Of a stretch of DNA of 64,000 bases, positions 12,402 to 20,757 are shown piece after piece. The position numbers were made by a program, and so were the translations under genes. Origin of the DNA: Paraferrimonas sedimenticola. Lineage in GTDB: Bacteria > Pseudomonadota > Gammaproteobacteria > Enterobacterales > Shewanellaceae. Within the stretch, counting starts at the first letter, position 1, and every line of letters starts with the position of its first letter. Under the pieces are notes generated by a model. That model had not been told where the DNA came from. It did not search any database and was given only the letters and a program-made list of their open reading frames with translations. The stretch is from positions 279,254 to 343,253 of the forward strand of contig NZ_NRIR01000004.1 of NCBI RefSeq assembly GCF_002282855.1, read 5' to 3'.

Positions 12402-13604
12402 ATGAAGATACTGATGCTGGTTGCCTTTCTCGATAGCATGGGATTTGGGATCGTGATTCCAGTGTTCTTGCTGTACACCATGGAGCTCGGTGCCGGCCCA
12501 GAGCTCGCCACCGCATTTTTTGCCCTGTATCCCATCGCACATGTTATCGCCTCGCCCTACCTTGGAATGCTTAGCGACCGCTATGGACGCAAGCCCGTGC
12601 TGGCGTTGGCGCTACTAGGGGCAAGTGCCGCCTACCTACTACTCGGGTTTACCGAGTCGTTATTGCTACTGGCAATAGCGCGCTTGCTGCAAGGCTTCAT
12701 GGCGGGAAATCTGGCTGTGGTACAAGCCTATGCGGCAGATATCAGCTCTAGTGAACAAAGAGCCAAGCTAATGGGCAAAATTGGGGCCGCGACTGGGTTG
12801 GGCTTTGTGCTTGGACCGAGCTTAGGTGCTTGGTTGGCCGGTAGCCAATTTGAGCAACAGAATATGCACATAGTTGCAGTAGTGGCAGCGGCGCTATGCT
12901 TTAGCGCATTTTTATTGGTGATCTTAGTATTGCCGGAAAGCTTGCCGCAGGACAAACGACAGAGCAAGAACTCAGCTAATTTGAAACTCAATCCATTTCG
13001 CGAAGTCCCCAAGGTCATGGGCCAAGGCTTGCTAATGCAGCTCTTCGTTTGTGCACTGCTGTTCAATCTAGCCTGCGCTTTTAGCGACATTATTTTGCCC
13101 CTATTCGCCAAGGACGCTCAACTGGTCGATGGTCCGAATCAGCTCAGTTGGTTGTATCTCGCTTCTGGCGTTGCACTGACTGTCACTCAGTACAGTTTAA
13201 TCGCACCGCTCACTCAAAAACTTGGTGAGCGCGGAATCTATTTACTCGGCACCCTGCTCTACAGCGCCAGCTGCGCAGGCATGCTAATCGCGTCAATGCT
13301 GACAAACACTTGGATAGCGATAGTCGCTCTGGCACTGGGTGGCATGGGAATAGCGCTATTTTTCACGGGACTGCAATCTTTGGTCTCCAAACAGGCGTCA
13401 AGCAATAAAATGGGCAGCGTGATGGGTGCTTTTTCGTCCTTCTCGCTGATGGGGCGTGTAGCTGCGCCATTGATGGTCGGCGTGATATACGCCGAACTTG
13501 GCATGTACTTACCTTATGCCATAGCGATAGTTTTGCTATTCGGCGCTGGACTTTTGGGCCTGAGTGCTCGTGCACCAGCGCCGGGTGCTCAGACCTCGAG
13601 CTGA
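12402..13604 (+). CDS. MFS efflux transporter, TetA-like (12 TM)
   Basis: Proton-driven drug efflux pump of 400 residues in the inner membrane. The first helix VAFLDSMGFGIVIPVFLL and the loop 2-3 motif A (GMLSDRYGRKPVL) are typical of the DHA1 tetracycline/multidrug group, as is the motif-C-like GFVLGPSLGAWLAG in TM5. Many hydrophobic segments are spread evenly over two halves. It lies divergent from a TetR regulator and behind two matching operators, a standard inducible efflux module. The substrate is unknown; resemblance to TetA does not prove tetracycline export. It ends 8 bp before the convergent yhhQ. Confidence 0.88.
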   Translation: MKILMLVAFLDSMGFGIVIPVFLLYTMELGAGPELATAFFALYPIAHVIASPYLGMLSDRYGRKPVLALALLGASAAYLLLGFTESLLLLAIARLLQGFMAGNLAVVQAYAADISSSEQRAKLMGKIGAATGLGFVLGPSLGAWLAGSQFEQQNMHIVAVVAAALCFSAFLLVILVLPESLPQDKRQSKNSANLKLNPFREVPKVMGQGLLMQLFVCALLFNLACAFSDIILPLFAKDAQLVDGPNQLSWLYLASGVALTVTQYSLIAPLTQKLGERGIYLLGTLLYSASCAGMLIASMLTNTWIAIVALALGGMGIALFFTGLQSLVSKQASSNKMGSVMGAFSSFSLMGRVAAPLMVGVIYAELGMYLPYAIAIVLLFGAGLLGLSARAPAPGAQTSS

Positions 13605-13612
13605 TTCTGTAT

Positions 13613-14266
13613 CTAGACTTGCGTCTGGATTTCCACCGGGCGCAACCAGCGCTGCAACAGACTGAGCAAAGCGCCGTATAAAGGTACGAACATGGCCAGA
13701 TTCACCAACAGCTTAATGCCGTAATCCACTGTCGCAATCTCAACCCAATGCTCCGCCATAAAGGCATCACTCGAGGCGTAAAAGGCCACAAAGAAAAACA
13801 CAAAGGTGTCCACTCCAGAGCCAACAATACTCGAGGCCGCAGGCGCGGCCCACCAGCGGCGTTGTTGACGCAGACGGTTAAACACCAAAATATCCATCAG
13901 CTGACCCACTGAATAGGCCAGAAAGCTGGCCAGTGCGATGCGCGCGACAAAGCCATTAAAGTCGTTTAACGCGCTCCAGCCGGCAAACGCCCCGTCAACA
14001 AACAACACGGACACTAAATAACTCACTAATAGCGCAGGGAACATGGCGGCAAACACGATTCGACGGGCATTTGCGGCGCCAAACAGACGTACGGTGAGAT
14101 CTGTCGCTAGAAAGATAAAGGGGAAAGTAAACGCACCCCAAGTGGTGTGTAGCCCGAACAGGCTAAACGGCTTTTGCACTAAGTAATTGCTAGCGGCAAT
14201 GGTAACCACGTGAAACAGGCTAAGCACAGCAACTAAGCGCCACTGCGATAAAAATACACTCTTCAT
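13613..14266 (-). CDS. yhhQ: Queuosine precursor transporter YhhQ (VUT family)
   Basis: Inner-membrane transporter of about 217 residues for queuosine precursors (preQ0/preQ1 in E. coli). Family features seen are SNYLVQKPFSLFG, the FPFIFLATDLTVRLFG segment, the SFLAYSVGQLMDILVFNRLR segment and SSIVGSGVDTFVFFFVAF. The start is set at the ATG at 14266; an upstream in-frame start would add a polar 34-residue extension not expected in the family. No clear Shine-Dalgarno is visible. Confidence 0.9.
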   Translation of the reverse strand: MKSVFLSQWRLVAVLSLFHVVTIAASNYLVQKPFSLFGLHTTWGAFTFPFIFLATDLTVRLFGAANARRIVFAAMFPALLVSYLVSVLFVDGAFAGWSALNDFNGFVARIALASFLAYSVGQLMDILVFNRLRQQRRWWAAPAASSIVGSGVDTFVFFFVAFYASSDAFMAEHWVEIATVDYGIKLLVNLAMFVPLYGALLSLLQRWLRPVEIQTQV

Positions 14267-14601
14267 AAACTGACTCTTTTTGATAATTGGGGTGAGAGAA
14301 CCCAAGGGCGGCGGATTTTTGCACAAGACCAATCCAATGACAAGTTTAGCTTCTACTAGTGAAAACAAAACTCATTGCGCCAGCGAGAAATTAGTAAGTA
14401 TCAAGGGAACCACTGGCGATGCCGATGATAGAAAACCTTGTGAATTTAAGGCTGAACGCTGTCGCCACGCTGAAATGTTTTCACAACCCAAACACGCCTG
14501 AACGGCATCGGTTCAAGTAGCTGATTTACCGATAAAAGCCCGCGACAATGTGATCTGGATCGGTACAATTATCGAGCAATGAAAAGTGAACGAGGTTAAT
14601 C
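14267..14601. other. 335-bp intergenic region, no gene recognised
   Basis: Divergent spacer between yhhQ and a lipoprotein gene. It holds a small hairpin at 14287-14305 (TTGGG/CCCAA) in the yhhQ leader and a GAGG ribosome-binding site before 14602. A 73-codon open frame here (14280-14501) has no ribosome-binding site or family resemblance. I do not see a preQ1 aptamer. Confidence 0.5.
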
Positions 14602-15207
14602 ATGAGATACCTAACGCTAGCGCTGGTTGCGCTAAGCCTAGCGGGCTGTGCTGGTAGCCCCCACGTGTTTAAAACAGAAGCGGTTGAAACCGCATACCAA
14701 GCCCAACCGATCGCTTCGGTGGCTGTGGTTGGTCAATACGCTGATGCTACTGAGCGTGCAATGCTCGAAAGCGGTATCGCCCAGACTTTGGTTAATCAGG
14801 GCTTGAATGCCAAAGCTTCGCAGAGTGTGATTCCCGACTTGGAAACCCTGAATCAACCAGAGTTATTGCAAGCGGCGCTGGCCAACACAGAGTCGGATTC
14901 GCTACTGGTGATCTCTACCATAGATCCTGGTTACGACTATGACTATGGCGATTATCTAGCAACTCGAGGCACGGTGCGAATTCTTGGTGGTGAGCCTGGC
15001 GCAGGCACCGACTTAGGCGCGCTAATTAGCTGGGCGGGTTCAGGCAAGTACCAACTGTACGTGCGCTTACTCGACAGCAAGAGCTTGCAACCGATTTGGC
15101 AGGCCACCACTCGCTCAAACCACTCGGGTTCTGATGCCCAAGACATTCAAGCGCTGGCACAACTACTGCTAAAAGAGTGGCAAGAGCAACAACTGGTGTC
15201 TCAATAA
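14602..15207 (+). CDS. Uncharacterised lipoprotein
   Basis: Predicted lipoprotein of 201 residues with lipobox LAGC at residues 13-16, preceded by a short hydrophobic signal. After the Cys the protein shows a TolB/GNA1162-like layout: a VAVVGQYAD strand, an alternating helical region (ERAMLESGIAQTLVNQG), SLLVISTIDPGYDYDYG, then KYQLYVRLLDSKSLQPIWQATT, where a variant is compared 'in use'. That pattern is common in small outer-membrane lipoproteins of the DUF4136 type, but I cannot assign the family firmly. GAGG lies upstream of the ATG. A strong bidirectional terminator follows. Function unknown. Confidence 0.75.
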   Translation: MRYLTLALVALSLAGCAGSPHVFKTEAVETAYQAQPIASVAVVGQYADATERAMLESGIAQTLVNQGLNAKASQSVIPDLETLNQPELLQAALANTESDSLLVISTIDPGYDYDYGDYLATRGTVRILGGEPGAGTDLGALISWAGSGKYQLYVRLLDSKSLQPIWQATTRSNHSGSDAQDIQALAQLLLKEWQEQQLVSQ

Positions 15208-15242
15208 TTTTCTATTGTTAGCTGTTAAGCGCAGCGAGCATC

Positions 15243-15273
15243 AAAAAAGCCACTCTTGCTAGAGTGGCTTTTT
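15243..15273. terminator. Bidirectional terminator between lipoprotein gene and efpL
   Basis: Stem AAAAAGCCACTCT / AGAGTGGCTTTTT with TGCT loop, A-run on one side and T-run on the other, so it can serve the two convergent genes. Confidence 0.9.
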
Positions 15274-15293
15274 GCTATTTAAATCTGGCGAGT

Positions 15294-15866
15294 TTACTTA
15301 TCGCCACGACTCATGAATTTGCGCTCGGCCACGTTGACCTTAACTACATCGCCAGTGGCAATGTACTCTGGCACCTGCACGGTTACGCCGGTAGACAGTA
15401 CCGCAGGTTTAGTGCGCGAAGTCGCCGACGCCCCTTTAATTGACGGGTCTGTTTCTACCACTTCCAAATCCACGCTGGTTGGCATATCTAGTGCCACAGG
15501 CGCATCACTGATAATCACCACCTGCATGCCTTCGGTCGCTTCGTTAAAGAAGGGAATTTCATCGGCAATTGAATCTTTATGGAGGTGGTATGGGGTGTAG
15601 TCTTCGTTGTCCATGAACACATACTCGTCACCATCTAGGTAGGAATACATGGCAGGACGACGACGCAAGTCGGCTAAATCCAACATGTCGGAATCTTTAA
15701 AGGTCTCATCGACCTTTGAGCCTGTCACAATGTCATACATGCGCATGCGATACAGACTACCACCGGCGCGGCCTTGTGGTACTGAGCGCTCGATATCGCG
15801 CACGATATAAGTTTTGCCGTTAAATTCGATGGCGGCGTTCTTTTTGATTTCACTGGCCTTTGGCAT
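15294..15866 (-). CDS. yeiP: Elongation factor P-like protein EfpL (YeiP)
   Basis: EF-P paralogue that relieves ribosome stalling at proline-rich and other hard motifs. The 190-residue length and [18 protein letters not shown] start match YeiP. The loop that carries the modified lysine in EF-P here reads [12 protein letters not shown], with arginine in place of lysine, the EfpL hallmark. The C-terminal [17 protein letters not shown] and [15 protein letters not shown] complete the three-domain fold. It is monocistronic, with a terminator on its 3' side. Confidence 0.95.
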   Translation of the reverse strand: MPKASEIKKNAAIEFNGKTYIVRDIERSVPQGRAGGSLYRMRMYDIVTGSKVDETFKDSDMLDLADLRRRPAMYSYLDGDEYVFMDNEDYTPYHLHKDSIADEIPFFNEATEGMQVVIISDAPVALDMPTSVDLEVVETDPSIKGASATSRTKPAVLSTGVTVQVPEYIATGDVVKVNVAERKFMSRGDK

Positions 15867-15961
15867 GATGAATTCCCTAACACTGTGATTATTCGTAATT
15901 AAAAGCAGGGCTAATCATACACGATAACGCCCAGCTTGGGATGCCCTACCCACACAAACGA

Positions 15962-15993
15962 AAACGGCGCCTTCCCGAAGGAAGACGCCGTTT
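15962..15993 (-). terminator. Terminator of the outer-membrane protein gene
   Basis: Long stem AAACGGCG(C)CTTCC / GGAAG(A)CGCCGTTT around a CGAA tetraloop, located 22 bp past the stop at 16016. A strong hairpin fits a highly expressed gene. Confidence 0.85.
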
Positions 15994-16015
15994 CCGCAAT
16001 CAACTGTAACTTAGC

Positions 16016-16735
16016 TTAGAAATACACAGAGAACTGAGCAGCTACAGCAGTATCTTTTTGGCTGATTTTAGTCGCGCCAACAGTGGTTACACGCAGACCA
16101 ACAGACATGTTGTCGCGAACCATGTAACCCAGACCGGCTTCTAGCTGAGGCACAGTCTCTTTCGCTTCTTGAACGTACATGGCACGTGGGTTGGCGTACA
16201 ACCAGTGGCCAGCTTCGAAGGCGTACATAGCGTACAGACCAACGTTAGCTACGTTAGAATCTTTGAACGAAGTACCGTCTTCTAGAGTAACCGCGTACTT
16301 GTTGGTTTGCTTACCAACGTAAGCCATTGGGTAGATGCTGATAGCATCGGTCAAGTTAAACGCCAACAAACCACCAGCCATAGTGGTGTTAGAGAAGTTG
16401 TCACCTAAAGATTCAATAGACAGACCCGCTTTACCGCTTTCGGTCAGGAAGAAGTAGCGGGCACGGTAATCAATGTTGTGCTCGCTTTTGCCAGTGGCTG
16501 GGTTAGCAGTCTTCTTGTGACCTACGTCAGCGAAGAACATGTGCTGGCCAGCACCGATATTGAAGTTACCTTGAACGTGGCCATCAGCCAAGCTAACACC
16601 ACCAGAGGTGTAAATAGCAGTCGGGCTACCGTAGTTTACTTGCTCTTCTTTCTGCTCAGCAGCGTTAACAGCAGTAGCAGCAGTGGCGAAAAGACCTAGC
16701 GCGATTAGTTTGGTAGAAACAGTGTTAAGTTTCAT
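16016..16735 (-). CDS. Outer-membrane beta-barrel protein, unknown function
   Basis: Exported protein of about 239 residues. The signal peptide has a Lys-containing start, the core LIALGLFATAATA and a VNA-AEQ cleavage site. The mature part is Gly/aromatic-rich with alternating beta strands and ends in AQFSVYF, the C-terminal Phe signature of outer-membrane barrels. Strands such as IDYRARYFFLTESGKAGLS and GLYAMYAFEAGHWLYANPRA suggest an 8-12 strand barrel. The ATG at 16735 has TGAGG upstream; a second in-frame ATG five codons earlier lacks one. Strong codon regularity and terminator suggest high expression. It lies divergent from a LysR gene. I do not recognise a named family. Confidence 0.8.
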   Translation of the reverse strand: MKLNTVSTKLIALGLFATAATAVNAAEQKEEQVNYGSPTAIYTSGGVSLADGHVQGNFNIGAGQHMFFADVGHKKTANPATGKSEHNIDYRARYFFLTESGKAGLSIESLGDNFSNTTMAGGLLAFNLTDAISIYPMAYVGKQTNKYAVTLEDGTSFKDSNVANVGLYAMYAFEAGHWLYANPRAMYVQEAKETVPQLEAGLGYMVRDNMSVGLRVTTVGATKISQKDTAVAAQFSVYF

Positions 16736-16965
16736 GATATGCCTCAACATATTAGTTCGAAAAAATGAGAATTCACTGCAGTGTCAATCAGTTAGATAGC
16801 AACACTGACAACCTTCCATTGTCGTGACAATCAATTGGCTAGCGCACGTTTGACTGCGTTCGAATCGTTCGTTGGAGCAAATTATGGACTAATTAAGATA
16901 ACTCTTATAATCTCTCAGAGAGGGTTTTAACCTCGCTAAGTCAAATTCTTAAATTGGAAACCGCT

Positions 16966-17829
16966 ATGGCCTATACCTTGGAGCAGCTAAACGCATTTGC
17001 GCTAACTAAAGAACTCGGAAGCTTTCAAAAAGCGGCACAAGCCATGGGCAAGCACAGAACTTCGGTAAGCGCATTAGTCGGAAATCTCGAGGATGAACTC
17101 AATTGCGAATTGTTTGAGCGTGGCAGTCGCTCACTGGAACTCACCGAACAAGGCCGCGCGCTCTATCAAAGTGCTCGCTCGGTGATTACCGAGTCACAGA
17201 TGTTTGAAACCCAAGTTGCCGGAGTGATTGAAGGCGCTCCCAGCGACTTTACTCTAGCTGTAGTACCCATTCTCAAAGACACCTATTTATTGCGAGAAAT
17301 GCAGCGGCTGACTGAGCGCTTTCCCTCAATGCAGTTACACGTATTGACTGGCGATGCCGAGCAGGTCCTCAACTGGGTCAACAAGGGGCAGGCGGACCTA
17401 GGGTACGCCTATGACTACCGCATGTTCTCTCAACAACTGAGTCGCGCAGAGCTTTATTCGCTCGAAACCTGCCTGGTTGGTCGTGCGGATAAGTTAGACG
17501 AAGCTGACCAGAATGTGGCCGCCTGGATGCGAGCCAACACTCAAATTATGTATTACTACCAAAGCGACGACTGGCAACGTACCGCGCATCGTTTCAGTTA
17601 TGTGAACGATCCCCAGACCGCTTTGGAACTCATACTCATGGGAATCGGCTGGGGCGGTATCCCATATCAAATGGCGCGGCCTTATTTGGACAGCGGCGAA
17701 TTAAAAGAGCTGCAGCCCAGCGCAATAGACAAGCGAGAGTTCGTATCAATTATCGGCTTTTGGCGCTCCAATATGCCGTTAAACCCCGCGGCAGAGCAAT
17801 TGCTGCAAGCGCTATCTAAAATCTCTTAG
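16966..17829 (+). CDS. LysR-family transcriptional regulator
   Basis: LTTR of 287 residues. The N-terminal winged helix-turn-helix is clear (YTLEQLNAFALTKELGSF, QKAAQAMGKHRTSVSALVGNLEDELNCELFERG). It is followed by a linker helix and a periplasmic-binding-protein-like effector domain (residues ~90-285). The ATG at 16966 is preferred to a TTG four codons earlier because GGAAA sits correctly before it and the wHTH begins at once. It is divergent from the outer-membrane protein gene with a 230-bp spacer, so that gene is a plausible target (inference). Effector unknown. Confidence 0.9.
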   Translation: MAYTLEQLNAFALTKELGSFQKAAQAMGKHRTSVSALVGNLEDELNCELFERGSRSLELTEQGRALYQSARSVITESQMFETQVAGVIEGAPSDFTLAVVPILKDTYLLREMQRLTERFPSMQLHVLTGDAEQVLNWVNKGQADLGYAYDYRMFSQQLSRAELYSLETCLVGRADKLDEADQNVAAWMRANTQIMYYYQSDDWQRTAHRFSYVNDPQTALELILMGIGWGGIPYQMARPYLDSGELKELQPSAIDKREFVSIIGFWRSNMPLNPAAEQLLQALSKIS

Positions 17830-17945
17830 GTGCCGATTGGATTCGAGCCATCTTTGCTAGACAGACGAATCTAAACTGCTAGGGTAAACACTAGTTACAC
17901 CTTTATGTTTCAGACGCTTATCTGCCCCACACAACAGGAGTCTGC

Positions 17946-18875
17946 ATGTCATCCGCAATGCCAAAGGAAATCCGCTACCTGTACATGGCCGCCGCCGGCA
18001 ACGTGCTTATCGGTATAGTCGGCATCAGTGTATTTATGGTCAGCGAGTCAGAAGCTATTCTACTCGACGGCCTTTTTAACCTGACTTACGCAGTCACCGG
18101 TTTGTTTGCCGTGCGGATTGCCTGGCTGTTAAGCCTAGGGGATAGCGCCGAGTGGCCCCTGGGCTATAACTTCTTTGAGCCGCTCGTTAACGGCGTCAAA
18201 GGCATGTTAGTGCTGGGCGTTTCTGTGATGGCGCTTATTGGCTCCGTAGAGGCGTTAATTGCCGGCGGGCGTAACATCGATGCCGGCATGGCAGTCAGTT
18301 ATGGCGTGTTTGCCTCGGCAGTCTGCTGGGGGATGGCCTGGTTTGTTCACCGCGGCGCCAAGGCCACCGACAGCCCCTTGTTAATTGCCGATGCAGAAAA
18401 CTGGTTAGTAAATGCAGCCATTTCCTCCTGTGTATTGTTGGCCTTTGGCGGCATTTTTCTACTCAAGGCCTTAGAGCTCGAGCACCTTACACCTTATGTT
18501 GACCCCCTAGTTGTACTAATCGTGGTGCTACTGTCTATATCAGTACCTGTGCGCATGGCATGGAATGCGCTAATGAGCCTGTTAAATCGCGCGCCGAATC
18601 AAGCGACGATGGAGGCGGTCACTGCAAGCATAGATACAGTGCTGAATGAGGTACCGCTGCAAAGCCGATTTGTTCGCATGATCCAACCGGGTCGACAGCG
18701 CTTGGTGGGAGTGTATTTGGTGTTTGAGCCTAACCAGGCAAATATGGGGCTGGCTGAGCAAGACGCCCTACGCCAAAAAATTCACGACAAACTGACCGGC
18801 GAATACCCAGCCACCACGGTGGATGTGATTTTCACTCAAGACAAGCAGTGGGCCGAGCACACCGGTATCACTTAA
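17946..18875 (+). CDS. Cation diffusion facilitator (CDF) family protein with atypical metal site
   Basis: Inner-membrane protein of 309 residues with a six-helix layout and a C-terminal cytoplasmic alpha-beta domain (about 215-305), as in CDF/ZitB-FieF transporters. The conserved transport site is altered. In TM2, where CDFs have H/D-x3-D, this protein has DGLFN (D-x3-N). In TM5, where H-x3-D is usual, it has DAENW. These acids could still bind a metal, but the standard Zn/Fe/Mn site is not intact. AGGAG precedes the ATG. A strong terminator follows, so it is likely a single-gene unit. The substrate is unknown. Confidence 0.8.
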   Translation: MSSAMPKEIRYLYMAAAGNVLIGIVGISVFMVSESEAILLDGLFNLTYAVTGLFAVRIAWLLSLGDSAEWPLGYNFFEPLVNGVKGMLVLGVSVMALIGSVEALIAGGRNIDAGMAVSYGVFASAVCWGMAWFVHRGAKATDSPLLIADAENWLVNAAISSCVLLAFGGIFLLKALELEHLTPYVDPLVVLIVVLLSISVPVRMAWNALMSLLNRAPNQATMEAVTASIDTVLNEVPLQSRFVRMIQPGRQRLVGVYLVFEPNQANMGLAEQDALRQKIHDKLTGEYPATTVDVIFTQDKQWAEHTGIT

Positions 18876-18897
18876 AAATTAGGCAAGGATTGGAATT

Positions 18898-18922
18898 AAG
18901 GGGCCATCGCGCCCCTTTTTTT
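18898..18922 (+). terminator. Rho-independent terminator after CDF gene
   Basis: Stem AAGGGGC / GCCCCTT with a six-base loop and T8 tail, 22 bp after the CDF stop. Confidence 0.92.
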
Positions 18923-18998
18923 GCGGTTTGTCACACATAAATTCAAATTCAAGATTGCTAAAGTGGCGCCTTTCAAAAATTAGCGCTGGAGTTTTGGT

Positions 18999-20300
18999 GT
19001 GATTGTTGTCGAACTCGCCGTACTACTCTTCTTTATCTACTTGGGCTCGCGCCTAGGCAGCATAGGTATTGGACTTGCCGGTGGTGCCGGTGTGTTGGTA
19101 CTCACTTTAGGACTGGGCATGACCCCAGGCCACATTCCAATCGATGTCATTCTGATCATCATGTCGGTGATTGCCGCTATCGCTGCAATGCAAATGGCCG
19201 GCGGCATGGACTATCTGGTCTACTTAGCTCAGCGTTTACTGCGCAAGCACCCCAAATACATCACCGTACTCGGGCCACTAGTGACCTATAGCATGACCCT
19301 AATGGCCGGCACCGGACACACGGCTTTTTCTACTCTGCCAGTGATTGCCGAAGTGGCCAAGGAACAAGGCATTCGCCCATCGCGCCCATTGAGTATTTCC
19401 GTGGTCGCCTCGCAAGTAGCGATTACCGCATCGCCAATATCGGCTGCCGTCGTGTTCTTTAGTGGCATCCTTGAGCCGCTGGGTGTGAGCTACATTGAGC
19501 TACTCATGATCAGCATTCCAGCATCGCTGTTTGCGGTATTAATCGCCGCGCTAGTGACTAACTTCTTGGGCTTAGAATTGAGCAAAGACCCAATCTACCA
19601 AGAGCGTTTAGCCGCTGGCTTGGTCAGTTCGGCAAGTCGCGAATCTCAGCAAGTGAAACCCGGCGCCAAGCGCAGTGTGGCCATTTTCTTGATGGGTATT
19701 TTGTTAGTGGTCGCTTATGCCACCGCCATCTCAGACAAAGTCGGTCTAATCAGCGACCCAATCCTGAGCCGAGACCAAGCCATCATGTGCTTTATGCTGT
19801 CGATTGCGACCCTAATTAGCTTGGTCTGCCGTTTTGATGTCGCCCAAATCACCAATGCCGCCACCTTTAAGTCTGGCATGAGCGCCTGCGTGTGTGTATT
19901 GGGTGTGGCTTGGCTTGGCGATACCTTTGTGTCCAACCACCTGAGTGACATTCAGGCTCTGTCAGGCGATGTGTTGAGCGATTATCCATGGATGCTGGCG
20001 GTAGTGATGTTCTTTGCCTCGATGTTGCTTTACTCACAAGCAGCCACCACCAAAGCCTTGATGCCGGCAGCCTTAGCCATGGGCGTTGACCCAGTCGCCG
20101 CGATTGCCGCCTTTGCGGCGGTGTCAGCCTTGTTTGTGTTGCCGACTTACCCAACCCTAATCGCCGCAGTCGAGATGGACGATACCGGCAGCACCCGCAT
20201 TGGTCGCTGGGTATTCAATCATCCGTTTGTGATTCCAGGACTACTTACCATAGTGTTGGCGGTCGCCTTTGGTTTCGCGATTGGACCTCTGGTTGTTTAA
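18999..20300 (+). CDS. dcuA: Anaerobic C4-dicarboxylate transporter, DcuA type
   Basis: Inner-membrane exchanger of 433 residues for fumarate, malate, aspartate and succinate, serving fumarate respiration. The length equals that of E. coli DcuA. Highly conserved segments are LGSRLGSIGIGLAGG, IPIDVILIIMSVIAAIAAMQ, LPVIAEVAKEQGIRPSRPLS and VAITASPISAAVV. It starts with GTG at 18999, with GGAG 7 nt before it. A large terminator follows. No clear FNR box is visible directly upstream. The downstream nap operon fits an anaerobic respiration neighbourhood. DcuB remains possible, but the sequence is nearer DcuA by memory. Confidence 0.92.
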   Translation: MIVVELAVLLFFIYLGSRLGSIGIGLAGGAGVLVLTLGLGMTPGHIPIDVILIIMSVIAAIAAMQMAGGMDYLVYLAQRLLRKHPKYITVLGPLVTYSMTLMAGTGHTAFSTLPVIAEVAKEQGIRPSRPLSISVVASQVAITASPISAAVVFFSGILEPLGVSYIELLMISIPASLFAVLIAALVTNFLGLELSKDPIYQERLAAGLVSSASRESQQVKPGAKRSVAIFLMGILLVVAYATAISDKVGLISDPILSRDQAIMCFMLSIATLISLVCRFDVAQITNAATFKSGMSACVCVLGVAWLGDTFVSNHLSDIQALSGDVLSDYPWMLAVVMFFASMLLYSQAATTKALMPAALAMGVDPVAAIAAFAAVSALFVLPTYPTLIAAVEMDDTGSTRIGRWVFNHPFVIPGLLTIVLAVAFGFAIGPLVV

Positions 20301-20364
20301 TGGCAATGTTGAGCTAGCCTGCATACTGGTTTAACCGCCATACGGGTTAAACCCCAGGTTCTAC

Positions 20365-20410
20365 AAAAAACGCGCCCACTTTTTGCAGCAGCAAAAGGGC
20401 GCGTTTTTTT
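20365..20410 (+). terminator. Rho-independent terminator after dcuA
   Basis: Long stem AAAAAACGCGCCC / GGGCGCGTTTTTTT, with an inner TTTTTGC/GCAAAA extension, ending in T7. Confidence 0.92.
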
Positions 20411-20524
20411 GTGCCTGAGCTTGGCGTCCTACTCGCCTCTGGTCAATGTTTGACCAACAGCTTTTCCCCCTCGTCCTTCAAGACTCATACCCCCATGAAA
20501 AGTTAAAAAAACTTTTCCAATTTG

Positions 20525-20538
20525 TTGATCTCGATCAA
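20525..20538. promoter_or_regulatory. FNR/EtrA-type binding site upstream of napA
   Basis: TTGAT-CTCG-ATCAA, a perfect match to the FNR consensus TTGAT-N4-ATCAA. A -10-like TATAC about 30 bp downstream puts the site near -45, about the activator position. Anaerobic induction of napABC is inferred. Confidence 0.88.
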
Positions 20539-20757
20539 GAGCTGATAAGAACGCCACTTTGGAGGTATACCCCCCATTTTTCGACAGGTGTAAAACGAAA
20601 CGTGAGAAACATCACGGCTTTACAAAGATTTTTAATTAGCCAAGACTAAACTTAGGTTAACCAGAAGTAAACGGTTTGGACGCCCTTTTGGATCAACTGA
20701 CTTTGCCCGTACACGCGAGTGTGTCGAGGCAGTAATTTCTCATCATGAGGAAACAAT

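Larger units (their letters stand above)
20301..20757. other. 457-bp intergenic region between dcuA and napA
   Basis: Contains the dcuA terminator (20365-20410), the FNR box (20525-20538), a TATAC -10-like sequence near 20566 and an AGGA ribosome-binding site before 20758. The untranslated leader of napA would be about 180 nt. A 67-codon frame at 20446-20649 crosses the promoter and is not credible. Confidence 0.7.

Noticed and set aside
12402..13604. Naming the MFS pump as a tetracycline resistance gene
   Set aside because: Motifs fit the DHA1 group generally; no residue pattern seen proves tetracycline specificity.
14267..14340. PreQ1 riboswitch before yhhQ
   Set aside because: A small hairpin is present but the A-rich tail and conserved loop of preQ1-I are not seen.
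14280..14501. 73-codon frame in the yhhQ/lipoprotein spacer
   Set aside because: No ribosome-binding site, mixed composition, overlaps the yhhQ leader.
20446..20649. 67-codon frame upstream of napA
   Set aside because: It spans the FNR box and -10 region, has no ribosome-binding site and resembles nothing.
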